In this document: positions 16,632 to 23,505 of the stretch, in pieces
Position numbering within the stretch: the first letter of the stretch is position 1
Layout: each line of letters begins with the position of its first letter
IMG/VR virus record: IMGVR_UViG_3300042509_003225
Span: 1 to 26,457 of that record
Source of the DNA: a virus
Length of the DNA: 26,457 nucleotides
Direction: 5' to 3' (one strand)
Program-made: the position numbers and the translations under genes
The notes under the pieces: model-generated
What the model was told of the DNA's origin: nothing
Databases searched by the model: none
What the model saw: only the letters and a program-made list of their open reading frames with translations

Positions 16632-17881
16632 CCTCTGATTATAGAGTTGTTGTCGCCTGATTGTATTGTTCTACGCTTAGTATCAGTATGTGGGTCTTCA
16701 GAGTCTACATGAGCTACAGGAAGACCTGATACCATATCTGTAGGAACGTCAATCCGTAAAGTCTCTGACACTGAAGCCGGAACAGGCGTAGAGTCTTCAA
16801 GAGCCCACAGAGGGTCTTCTGGAGCGGCATGCACTATGACAGGAGTGTAGGACACAACCTCAGGCTCAGGCGGGACGACCAGAACGGCAGGAGGAATTAT
16901 TTCTTCGACAAGTTCAGTCACTGCAGGTTCGTGCGCAACAGAAGCAGGAGCGATGTCGGGAGCAATAACAGGAGCAGAAGAGGGCGGAACAAATATAGGG
17001 GCTGGAGATGTAGATGGTGATGAAATCTCGCTGTACTCAGGCACCACTTCGGTCCTGAGTAGGTTTTCCAGCTCTTTCATCTCTGCTTCTTTCCGTGCGC
17101 TCCTAAGCTCAATAAGCTTGTTTAAAGCTAGAATTAGAGTGACTGCCAAAGGGTCAAAAACAGTAATCAGGGCAAATATAAAGTATTGAACAGAGGTATC
17201 TACGTCAGTGTTGAGTGCATTAGCTATAAATTTGAATGACCCTACGTCTGTAGTTGTATTCATAGCTATTTTTAAATCTTCTATCTCCCTGTCTACAGAT
17301 ATGCTTCTTTCTCTAGATTGGGAAATCAAAGCCTCTTTCTTTTGTGCTTCCTCATTAGCGTCGGCTATCGCCTTATAAGCCTGATCTCTGGGGGCTTTGT
17401 AGTTACCAGCATCTTTTACGCGCTGTTCTTGTGTTGTACGTATATCTGACAGCACTCTAACTCTTTCTGAGTTGTTGCTGATACTCTCAACCAGCGAGAG
17501 CTTCTCGTTCTCTAGAGTTTTTATTTTGGTTTCAAAAGAACTTACGGTGGTGGCGTGTGTTTGATAGGCATTTGTTAAAAAACCAAAAATACCCAAGCTA
17601 GTAACGCCCATTAAAACTAACACAGCACTACAGAGATAAACTTTAAGTAAAAATTTAATATCTTTCCAGTAGCTATGAAGAAAGCTAGCAGCAACAAGCT
17701 TTCCTATCTCCAGAGAGCTGGCCATTATGCCTATAGCCAGTGAACTTCCAGAAAATAATACAACAAGTCCTTTTATACTAAAAAAGGCAGCACAACCGGC
17801 CACAAAAAATGCAGAAAGAGCTACAAGTATAATAAATGCCATACCAATAATTGTAGTACATTTAATCCGCAAGCTCAACAC
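16628..17881 (-). CDS. Membrane coiled-coil protein with Pro-rich tail
   Basis: 417 residues from a GTG at 17881. Two or three hydrophobic segments lie in residues 11-105 (about 11-33, 38-57 and 79-103). A long charged coiled-coil region follows (about 110-215, e.g. KTLENEKLSLVESI and SVDREIEDLKIAM). Then comes another membrane segment (about 232-255), and a Pro/Val/Ala-rich tail ends in SIIRG. The arrangement resembles 'coil-containing' membrane proteins in large aquatic phages, function unknown. The start is uncertain: the GTG lies only a few bases after a terminator T-run, whereas the ATG at 17842 (residue 14) has TTGAGC and TACAAT 17 bases apart upstream, the latter 7 bases before the ATG. 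I favour 17842 as a possible true start but give the longer frame. Confidence 0.8.
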   Translation of the reverse strand: MLSLRIKCTTIIGMAFIILVALSAFFVAGCAAFFSIKGLVVLFSGSSLAIGIMASSLEIGKLVAASFLHSYWKDIKFLLKVYLCSAVLVLMGVTSLGIFGFLTNAYQTHATTVSSFETKIKTLENEKLSLVESISNNSERVRVLSDIRTTQEQRVKDAGNYKAPRDQAYKAIADANEEAQKKEALISQSRERSISVDREIEDLKIAMNTTTDVGSFKFIANALNTDVDTSVQYFIFALITVFDPLAVTLILALNKLIELRSARKEAEMKELENLLRTEVVPEYSEISSPSTSPAPIFVPPSSAPVIAPDIAPASVAHEPAVTELVEEIIPPAVLVVPPEPEVVSYTPVIVHAAPEDPLWALEDSTPVPASVSETLRIDVPTDMVSGLPVAHVDSEDPHTDTKRRTIQSGDNNSIIRG

Positions 17882-17886
17882 ATAAT

Positions 17887-17920
17887 AAAATGAGCCTGGA
17901 CAGGTAACTATCCAGGCTCA
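17887..17920 (-). terminator. Rho-independent terminator, minus strand
   Basis: TGAGCCTGGA (17891-17900) and TCCAGGCTCA (17911-17920) form a perfect 10-bp stem with a 10-base loop. On the minus strand the stem is followed by TTTTATTAT. It ends transcripts coming from 18885-17947. Confidence 0.85.
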
Positions 17921-17946
17921 TCATACATGGTCTCGTTCGCAATCGG

Positions 17947-18330
17947 TTAATTAGATATTTTTGCTCCCCTTATAGTCAATCGCAAAACAGGAGAATCTGC
18001 TCCAACGTAAGTTACGTTAGTTTCCACAAGCCCAGTCATTCTGGTCGTGCCTACAAAAACAGAGGCAGGGTTTATCGAGTCTCCTGGAATGAATGTGACG
18101 TTGCTGGGAGGATTAACACAGTTCAAGGCTTCGGAAAACTCACATCCTTCAATATTACATCTATAAGGGTTTTCGCACGACGCAGAACCGCAAAGCTTTT
18201 TTGGCTGCAGCGCCTGTTGGCTTTCGCTCAGCCAGGACAGAGCTTCATCAACAGTCAGGTTAAATTCCTTCAAAGACTCCTCTAACGCCTTCTTGTGATT
18301 CTTTTTAAGTTTTAATTGGGTTGTACTCAT
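17947..18330 (-). CDS. Hypothetical Cys-containing protein, 127 residues
   Basis: The N-terminal third is helical and Lys-rich (KLKKNHKKALEESLKEF), and a short helix follows. The middle has six Cys in the pattern C-x4-C-x4-C-x4-C-x6-C preceding a VNPPSNVTFIPGD segment (one further Cys within), possibly a small metal site. The C-terminal half is beta-rich, ending LRLTIRGAKISN. No family is recognised. The gene is 15 bases downstream of the adenosyltransferase on the same strand and is followed by a strong terminator, so the two probably share a transcript. The start follows AAAATTAAT with no SD sequence. Confidence 0.65.
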   Translation of the reverse strand: MSTTQLKLKKNHKKALEESLKEFNLTVDEALSWLSESQQALQPKKLCGSASCENPYRCNIEGCEFSEALNCVNPPSNVTFIPGDSINPASVFVGTTRMTGLVETNVTYVGADSPVLRLTIRGAKISN

Positions 18331-18345
18331 ATTAATTTTCAGTTT

Positions 18346-18885
18346 CTAGTTTTCTTCAAAATCAAAATACCTAGCTAGTAGATGGAGAAAATCACTCAGC
18401 CTATTGAGGTATTTTTTTAGTGTAGGTCTGACAACGCTGCCTTCAGCTTCTTCCATACGCAAAACAGATCTTTCTGCGCGACGGCAAACCTTAGAGGCGA
18501 AGTCTGCAAGCGAACCTCTTTTAGACTCTCCATACAGCACCCAGCCTTGCTGATCTAATTCAGACATGTTTTCAAGTAAAGAAACTTCAGCATCTAAAGA
18601 GTCTAGATCTTCTGTCTTTATCGAATCATATTTCAAAACATATTCATCACGCATCTCGGCTTCAGCTGCGATCTCTCCCATCAATAGAGTAAGCCTGTGT
18701 TGAATTTCTTTTAAAGAAGCTGCGTACTTGGGGTATTGATGAGCCTCATACTTCAGCATACCCATAGCAGCATTCAGCTCGTCAATGTCTCCCACAGCAG
18801 CGATGGCCGGGTCTGTCTTGCTTACCCTCGAACCGAACAATCTTCCTGTTTTTCCTTTGTCTCCTGATTTTGTAGCGATCTTCAT
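18346..18885 (-). CDS. pduO: PduO-type ATP:cob(I)alamin adenosyltransferase
   Basis: 179 residues, the usual length of the core enzyme. The N-terminal ATP-binding stretch is TKSGDKGKTG (5-14) with SRVSKTDP and VGDIDELNAAMG (31-42). The second half has YGESKRGSLADFASKVCRRAER (signature CRRAER at 134-139) and YLNRLSDFLHLLAR (159-172). These are the diagnostic PduO-family motifs, including the NRLSD/F element that helps form the active site at the trimer interface. The enzyme transfers the adenosyl group of ATP to cob(I)alamin, giving adenosylcobalamin. That is the cofactor of the class II ribonucleotide reductase encoded 650 bases further on the same strand (19531-21381). This pairing is the main clue to its role. 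It is the first gene of a minus-strand unit; no SD sequence precedes the ATG. Confidence 0.96.
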   Translation of the reverse strand: MKIATKSGDKGKTGRLFGSRVSKTDPAIAAVGDIDELNAAMGMLKYEAHQYPKYAASLKEIQHRLTLLMGEIAAEAEMRDEYVLKYDSIKTEDLDSLDAEVSLLENMSELDQQGWVLYGESKRGSLADFASKVCRRAERSVLRMEEAEGSVVRPTLKKYLNRLSDFLHLLARYFDFEEN

Positions 18886-18924
18886 AGCTCACAATCTTGT
18901 GACTCCTCACAGCAAAAGTCAAAC

Positions 18925-18946
18925 ATTTGTGGTATAATATATTGAT
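18925..18946 (+). promoter_or_regulatory. Extended -10 promoter, shared motif copy B
   Basis: TATAAT at 18933-18938 preceded by TGG, in a 22-base block matching 14237-14258 at 21 positions. It lies 22 bases upstream of the ATG at 18968. No -35 element at the normal distance is apparent. Confidence 0.72.
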
Positions 18947-18967
18947 GAGATCACCCGATTTTATTTT

Positions 18968-19453
18968 ATGATACCACTAACCGAAGACAAAAAACTAGAC
19001 TTGATAGACATGTTCGTCGCGGCTGTAGAGTCCGAAACGGTATGCAAAAACGCTAAACCGTACATGGAGATGATTAACGATGTGAATGGTGTGGCAGTGA
19101 TGCCTAGTAACTTCTGGGCATGTCCTTGTGGAGAGTGCCACCCTATGAGTTTTTTACAGGTAGCTGTGAACAGTCAGGCATTTGAAACTATCCAAAGATA
19201 TGTTGAAAAAATAATGACTACATTACCTCTCCATTCCGGAGCAGTGTTCACCACAGTATTCAAACCTGGAGAAATGGAGGATGCCGAACCTACGGTGCTT
19301 TGTTTGAAAAACTACGACAGCGAGTTCCCTGACCTCGAATATTCAAAGGTGGACAGGTACCACTTCAACTTGGTCAGCAGAAAATTAAAGGATCATATTA
19401 CCTTCTGGGAAGGCATTACAGATGCTTTGATAGCTATGCTTGGAACAGACTGA
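18968..19453 (+). CDS. Hypothetical protein, 161 residues, CPCGEC motif
   Basis: A monocistronic gene with its own promoter (18925) and terminator (19473). It has an acidic, helical N-terminus (EDKKLDLIDMFVAAVES), a FWACPCGECHPMSF segment at about residues 50-63 with three Cys and one His that could bind a metal, and a C-terminal LKDHITFWEGITDALIAML helix. No family is recognised. It lies between the adenosyltransferase and the reductase but on the opposite strand. Being singly transcribed with a motif-sharing promoter suggests early or separately timed expression (inference). Confidence 0.72.
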   Translation: MIPLTEDKKLDLIDMFVAAVESETVCKNAKPYMEMINDVNGVAVMPSNFWACPCGECHPMSFLQVAVNSQAFETIQRYVEKIMTTLPLHSGAVFTTVFKPGEMEDAEPTVLCLKNYDSEFPDLEYSKVDRYHFNLVSRKLKDHITFWEGITDALIAMLGTD

Positions 19454-19472
19454 TTTGAATTAGCGTGAACAC

Positions 19473-19516
19473 AAAAACACCCACAACAAAAGTAATTCGT
19501 TGTGGGTGTTTTTTTT
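19473..19516 (+). terminator. Bidirectional rho-independent terminator
   Basis: ACACCCACAAC (19477-19487) pairs with GTTGTGGGTGT (19499-19509), an 11-bp perfect stem with an 11-base loop, followed by seven Ts on the plus strand and flanked by five As on the other side. It therefore serves both the 18968-19453 gene and the converging reductase gene. Confidence 0.93.
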
Positions 19517-19530
19517 AGCTGTCAGCTACT

Positions 19531-21381
19531 CTACAGCTCTAAGCTACAGGCTCCTCCTGCACAAGCAATCTCTCCTTTGAAGTCAGTGTTATCTTTTCTT
19601 TCACGAATATCTTCAAATTTGAACTCGTCGGTGACGAGAGAAAAAGCCTTCTCTAAAATTTCAAAAATTTCAGGATGTGGAGGCTGGCTGTAGGGCAGGT
19701 ATTTATAGTCTCCGCCGTCATATGGAATGAGGCTGATACCATAATATGAATCTCTGTTATCTAGCATCCAGCGCTTGATCGCTTCTTTTTCATGCTCGTG
19801 GTAGTTTATGGTTAGACTGATGTTGTGGGTATTGTCTCCAACAATGTGCCCTGGAACAATCCAGCTGTCATACAATACTTTCACGCGCTCCAAACACTGC
19901 ACAGCGGTTTCCTGGCTTCTGAGGAGTGTGGTGTCATACAGTTTGATAGGAACCTGCATGATCATGTCGTTGCTGTTGAATGGATCTTCTGCAACAAAAG
20001 CAGGGAATTTCTTGGCTAAAGCTTTAGCCAGCGCGCTAAACTTATCCATACGTACACGACGCACATAACGAATCTCATGTCCTGCATGTACACCTGCAGT
20101 TGTTCCTAGCCAGCTGCTGCTGGTTCCTGAAGGTTTTGTGGTAGTTATTCGGCGAGCAGGGTTGATTCCCAGCTTTTGCGCCCAGAGCTTGTTTACCTGA
20201 ACTGCTACCTCTGCACCTTCTTTAAGGTTTTCTGGAGTCAAAATGGCTTGAGCTTCAGCTTGTCCTGTGATGCTCACCCCTAGCAACGCTTCTTCGTCTG
20301 CGTTCTTTTTCCACTCAGGCTGCACATATTTAAAGTCTGTATAGGTTGCTTGTAGTGTTCCTAGAATAGTCGCACTAACAACAGCCTTCAGCCAATCTTC
20401 TTTGCTGAAGCATTGAGCGGCATTAATTTCTGTAAGGTTGCAGACACCCATACTCTTGAGTGCAATCTCGTGACAAGGATTGAATCCCATCTCATCATCG
20501 TTGGTGAGACTCAGGCCAGGCTCTGCCTGACCGCCAGCAAAACAAGCATCAATTACCCTGCCTGCTTTTTCTCTAAAGTCTGGATCGTCTTTGCGTAGAA
20601 CAGCGGAGTTATTTGCACGAGCAAGCTCAGGATATTTTTCCCACCAGTTGTTTGCTTTGCAGTTCAGAAGTTCTTCATCATCCACATCGAACAGACTAAT
20701 CAGTGCTCCTCTACGAACGCCTCCGACAACAACGCAATCGGCAATCAAACAGGCAACGCGATGACATTCGAAAGGGGTGAGTTGCCGTCCGACAGCCTTC
20801 CTCAAAATTGCACGGACATTCGCATGCATCTTGATTAGAGCTTTCGGACCACTAGCTGTCCCTCCTGTACTCAAAGGAGCACCCATAGGACGAATGGGAG
20901 TATAGTCGAACTGCAGATCAGGGTTGCGGAAAAGTTCCAGCAAGCTATCGCACCAACCCTCTGCCGAGTCAGCCACAACATAGGGAGGGACCACAGCGCC
21001 TTCGGGAATAGCTCCTAGAGAAGAGATGTGTTTCTTTTTGACGCTGAAGCCGACACCTACACCGCTCATGCTCATGTAGAATAGGTCTGCAAAATCTCTA
21101 AACTTTGTGATGTTTAGGAAACTGCAATTAAACATTCGATTATTGCGACGCTCAATTGCTTCGCCAGCGAACTGGAAGCTGCGCATGCTGGGAACTACCC
21201 TACCGGCAAAAACCTGCTCGTATGCTTTTTCAATAGCTTCTGCATGCTCAGGAAACTTCCGGATATGCATCTGCATATTCCTATTTATAGTCTCCTCTTT
21301 AGACTCTCTGCGAAGCTCTTCAGGAAGATATTTTGCGTATGTGCGGTAGTGTACGAGTTTGCTTAGGAATTCCTTGCTCAT
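19531..21381 (-). CDS. nrdJ: Class II (adenosylcobalamin-dependent) ribonucleotide reductase, RTPR type
   Basis: 616 residues. It reduces ribonucleotides to deoxyribonucleotides using adenosylcobalamin to start the radical. Visible active-site features: MFNCSF (C86), and NPCHEIAL with N301, C303 and E305, followed by C314 in GVCNLTEIN. The C303-C314 spacing of 11 equals C408-C419 of the Lactobacillus leichmannii enzyme, and N, C and E sit at the same relative positions as N406, C408 and E410. TKPSGTSSSW and GVHAGHEIRYVRR match the phosphate-binding region. The C-terminal CAGGAC (C607, C612) is the redox relay pair. It is shorter than the ~739-residue Lactobacillus protein, as phage members often are; no intein is seen. 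Upstream on the same strand are the amidase-like gene and dCMP deaminase. Confidence 0.96.
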   Translation of the reverse strand: MSKEFLSKLVHYRTYAKYLPEELRRESKEETINRNMQMHIRKFPEHAEAIEKAYEQVFAGRVVPSMRSFQFAGEAIERRNNRMFNCSFLNITKFRDFADLFYMSMSGVGVGFSVKKKHISSLGAIPEGAVVPPYVVADSAEGWCDSLLELFRNPDLQFDYTPIRPMGAPLSTGGTASGPKALIKMHANVRAILRKAVGRQLTPFECHRVACLIADCVVVGGVRRGALISLFDVDDEELLNCKANNWWEKYPELARANNSAVLRKDDPDFREKAGRVIDACFAGGQAEPGLSLTNDDEMGFNPCHEIALKSMGVCNLTEINAAQCFSKEDWLKAVVSATILGTLQATYTDFKYVQPEWKKNADEEALLGVSITGQAEAQAILTPENLKEGAEVAVQVNKLWAQKLGINPARRITTTKPSGTSSSWLGTTAGVHAGHEIRYVRRVRMDKFSALAKALAKKFPAFVAEDPFNSNDMIMQVPIKLYDTTLLRSQETAVQCLERVKVLYDSWIVPGHIVGDNTHNISLTINYHEHEKEAIKRWMLDNRDSYYGISLIPYDGGDYKYLPYSQPPHPEIFEILEKAFSLVTDEFKFEDIRERKDNTDFKGEIACAGGACSLEL

Positions 21382-21411
21382 TTTTGTTTGTTATTGATGT
21401 GAGGTTTTATA

Positions 21412-21436
21412 GTACCCAAATATGAGGTTTGGGTAC
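21412..21436 (-). promoter_or_regulatory. Perfect 9-bp inverted repeat upstream of nrdJ
   Basis: GTACCCAAA (21412-21420) and TTTGGGTAC (21428-21436) with a 7-base spacer. On the minus strand it is followed directly by TATAAAACC, 30 bases before the nrdJ ATG, not by a T-run. It could be an operator over a -10-like TATAAA, or an RNA hairpin controlling nrdJ; nothing in the sequence decides between these. Confidence 0.5.
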
Positions 21437-21463
21437 AGAAAATTAATTTTTTACCGCAAAAAT

Positions 21464-22150
21464 TTACTTCTTGCCTTCTTCAATGCAACTCAACATAGAG
21501 ACACCTGACTGACTTAGATGGTTGAGCGCCCAAGAAGGAAAAGGCAAACTGTAGGAAGAGCTAGATGCATTACTTCCAGAAACTATAGTTGCACGAGCAG
21601 AAGCTTTTGGGATCAGCCTCGTAGTATTTTCAAGCATGGTGGTCGAGAGATCCCAGCGAGAGCATATATCTTTAAGCAATAAAACCAAGCTCGCCACTTG
21701 CTCTTTGCTGTAATCTGCCCAGTAGTTGTATCCTTTGAATTTATGTTCAAAAACTGGTCCTTTATATAGGTTAGAAGGATGTACATAACCAAAAGCATAA
21801 TACCGACTATTCTCCTTCTCCAAGTAAAGCTCATTACACAGATAGATACTGATACTGCTTTTGTTCAAGGAAGAGACCCGCTTGTCAGGTCCTAGATGAT
21901 TCGACCAGTAGTCCTCATCGAAGCAGCTAAATATTTCTCCTGACCTGCCTACGACATAATGCCCTGCTACCTTGTCTCCGAGAAGACCCCAGGTCTTCAT
22001 CAGATAGTTTTCACTATTCTGTTCAGAGGTATAGGAATATTTCGTTCTAGACAGGCTTCCATGCAAAACAATATTTGTTTTGTCTGATCGAGCTGACACA
22101 AAACTTTTAGAAGATATGTCAAACGGAGTGTGGTTTAAAGAGGTGCGCAT
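21464..22150 (-). CDS. N-acetylmuramoyl-L-alanine amidase-like (Amidase_2/PGRP) protein, possibly degenerate
   Basis: 228 residues. IVLHGSLS (H30) is the first zinc-ligand position. VAGHYVVGRSGEIFSCF (H64) and a WSNHLG element (H85) follow, as in T7 lysozyme-like amidases, then SISIYLCNE. A KGYNYWADYSKEQVASLVLLL helix is also typical. The expected C-terminal block (GHxDIxPxRKxDPG), which supplies the second zinc His and catalytic residues, is not seen. A Ser-rich SGSNASSSS stretch followed by PFPSWAL stands in its place. It may be inactive, or a divergent enzyme using other ligands. It would otherwise cut peptidoglycan at lysis or entry. The start overlaps the end of the dCMP deaminase gene by 32 bases; no signal peptide. 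Confidence 0.75.
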   Translation of the reverse strand: MRTSLNHTPFDISSKSFVSARSDKTNIVLHGSLSRTKYSYTSEQNSENYLMKTWGLLGDKVAGHYVVGRSGEIFSCFDEDYWSNHLGPDKRVSSLNKSSISIYLCNELYLEKENSRYYAFGYVHPSNLYKGPVFEHKFKGYNYWADYSKEQVASLVLLLKDICSRWDLSTTMLENTTRLIPKASARATIVSGSNASSSSYSLPFPSWALNHLSQSGVSMLSCIEEGKK

Positions 22151-22571
22151 ATGAGCTGTCTAGTTGCCTTACATTTATATTTAAACTGCTGGCTAGATGC
22201 AAGGCTGCTTGATCTCTGCCATATAGTTCACTGTAGATTATTTCTTTAACTCCGTGAGCTGCTGCCAGCTTTAAGCACTCCGTACATGGAGATAGAGTTA
22301 CGTAAAGATAGTGAGGCTCTCCCTGTTTTGTATATCTCAGACAGTTGTATTCAGCATGATCCACAAAAGGCCGTCGCTTATCTCTGTCTGACCAGTCTAT
22401 TTCAACTCCAGCCGGAGTTCCATTGTATCCGGTACCTATTGTTGAGTGGTCTGACTTAAATGCTGCAGCTCCCACTTGCACATAAGGATCAGGAGATCTT
22501 TGAGCTGCGGCATAAGCAAGTAAAAGCCCGTACTGATCCCAGTCGGGACGTGTTCTTTCTGTAGGATTCAT
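22119..22571 (-). CDS. Deoxycytidylate (dCMP) deaminase
   Basis: 150 residues. The zinc/catalytic motif is DHAEYN (H72, E74), with PCTEC (C96, C99) completing the zinc site. A GTGYNGTPAG segment (46-55) and VQVGAAAF before it are typical of the ComE/dCMP deaminase family. It converts dCMP to dUMP, the precursor for dTMP. It lies in the same minus-strand group as the class II reductase, so the two would jointly raise dNTP supply during phage replication. It overlaps the amidase-like gene by 32 bases and starts 6 bases after the 62-residue gene ends. The allosteric dCTP site of T4-type enzymes cannot be judged by eye. Confidence 0.93.
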   Translation of the reverse strand: MNPTERTRPDWDQYGLLLAYAAAQRSPDPYVQVGAAAFKSDHSTIGTGYNGTPAGVEIDWSDRDKRRPFVDHAEYNCLRYTKQGEPHYLYVTLSPCTECLKLAAAHGVKEIIYSELYGRDQAALHLASSLNINVRQLDSSYAHLFKPHSV

Positions 22572-22577
22572 GGTCGG

Positions 22578-22766
22578 CTAACCTAACACATCGAAGGCTG
22601 CACGACAAAGGGTTTTCAAGATCTTCTCAATCTCGTCGTCTTCAACTCTATCAAAATTCTTGAAAATTAATTTCTCCCCATCATAATCAACAGTCAAAGT
22701 GAAAACTCCATCATAGACGATAGTTATTTGCTCTGCTTCTGTATCGTAGTCAAATTCAAATCTCAT
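22578..22766 (-). CDS. Small hypothetical protein, 62 residues
   Basis: The start is placed at 22766 (MRFEFDYDTEAEQ) rather than the in-frame ATG at 22889, because the longer form would overlap the divergent RNA polymerase-like gene by 77 bases and its extra residues look like antisense. AAAGAG directly abuts the ATG. The protein is acidic, beta-rich at first (TIVYDGVFTLTVDYDGE) with a C-terminal helix (DDEIEKILKTL). No family recognised. It is likely the first gene of the unit that contains dCMP deaminase and the reductase. Confidence 0.65.
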   Translation of the reverse strand: MRFEFDYDTEAEQITIVYDGVFTLTVDYDGEKLIFKNFDRVEDDEIEKILKTLCRAAFDVLG

Positions 22767-22801
22767 CTCTTTCTGTTGTTTTTTTGTCAGATATACATTA
22801 C

Positions 22802-22807
22802 TATAAA
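22802..22807 (+). promoter_or_regulatory. Possible -10 (TATAAA) directly upstream of the RNAP-like gene
   Basis: TATAAA lies 5 bases before the ATG at 22813. TTGTCA at 22784 is -35-like but only 12 bases away, too short for a standard sigma-70 promoter. If active, the mRNA would be leaderless. Confidence 0.3.
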
Positions 22808-22812
22808 CTAAT

Positions 22813-23505
22813 ATGGCTCTAAGTAAACAAGAAAAAATAACTAAACTTAAAGAGAGTTTTAGAAACATGAAACTCGATGCTAGCGTCATGGGCAGGACTC
22901 TCGGGCTGACGACGACTTCTCTAAGTCCTCTCCTTGTGCTGAATGCTTCTCAAAAGCTTCTTAGAGTGTACGGAAGACAAGAGGAGCCTGATGATCGTGA
23001 TAACGTAGTCTTTTCGAAATTTTTAGGTCCTGAGGATTTTATAAAAGAACATATCGAACATGACGCAGGCAAGATTCAACTAAAAGCTAAAAACAAGCTA
23101 AGACAAAAAAGGAATCTTTCGTGGCTGCATGGAGGGTTTTTTAGTCCTCAGGTGAAGAGTGTGTTTGTCGGGAACTCGCTGGCTCAGAATATCGAGGGAG
23201 TAAATCCTATGGAGCAGTATATGCTTGCTCACAAAGTGACCAAGATGGGTATGGGAGGAATAGGATCTAGTGAAGCTATTCCAGATAGTTCTCGAGAAGT
23301 GAATGAGAGTCAGTTTGGATTACTTGATCCCATTCAAACCGTAGAGGCTACTACAATCGGAGTTGTAAACTTCTTTGTGAATAACGCACGCAAAGGAAGC
23401 GACGGAAAAATCTATCGCAAAGTAATAGATAACAGTACAGGCAAAGCCGTATGGATAGACCATCAGGAATTTTTAAGCTCTACTATTGATGTTCCTGAAC
23501 ACTAA
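22813..23505 (+). CDS. RNA polymerase beta-subunit fragment (fork / rifampicin-pocket region only)
   Basis: 230 residues. Residues about 129-205 follow bacterial RpoB (E. coli about 518-598) in order: VNPMEQYMLAHKVTKMGMGG corresponds to [20 protein letters not shown], then REVNESQFGLLDPIQTVEAT to [27 protein letters not shown] to IGLINSL, and KIYRKVID to ETPYRKVTD. Residues 58-85 (EPDDRDNVVFSKFLGPEDF) match the IDDIDH segment upstream of the fork. Catalytic parts of beta (the conserved lysines of the C-terminal half) and all of beta' are absent. Known precedents for divided phage beta subunits are phiKZ-like polymerases, but their pieces are larger. Here it could be one part of a multi-way split polymerase encoded elsewhere, or a domain mimic acting on host polymerase. 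The 3' end overlaps the converging gene by 23 bases. Confidence 0.85.
   Translation: MALSKQEKITKLKESFRNMKLDASVMGRTLGLTTTSLSPLLVLNASQKLLRVYGRQEEPDDRDNVVFSKFLGPEDFIKEHIEHDAGKIQLKAKNKLRQKRNLSWLHGGFFSPQVKSVFVGNSLAQNIEGVNPMEQYMLAHKVTKMGMGGIGSSEAIPDSSREVNESQFGLLDPIQTVEATTIGVVNFFVNNARKGSDGKIYRKVIDNSTGKAVWIDHQEFLSSTIDVPEH

Noticed and set aside
21382-21463. Cobalamin riboswitch upstream of nrdJ
   Set aside because: The gap is only 82 bases and lacks the B12-box and multi-stem layout; only a single 9-bp hairpin is present.
22578-22889. 103-residue version of the small minus-strand gene
   Set aside because: The extra 41 residues would overlap the divergent RNAP-like gene and its promoter region and look like antisense; the ATG at 22766 gives a compact protein.
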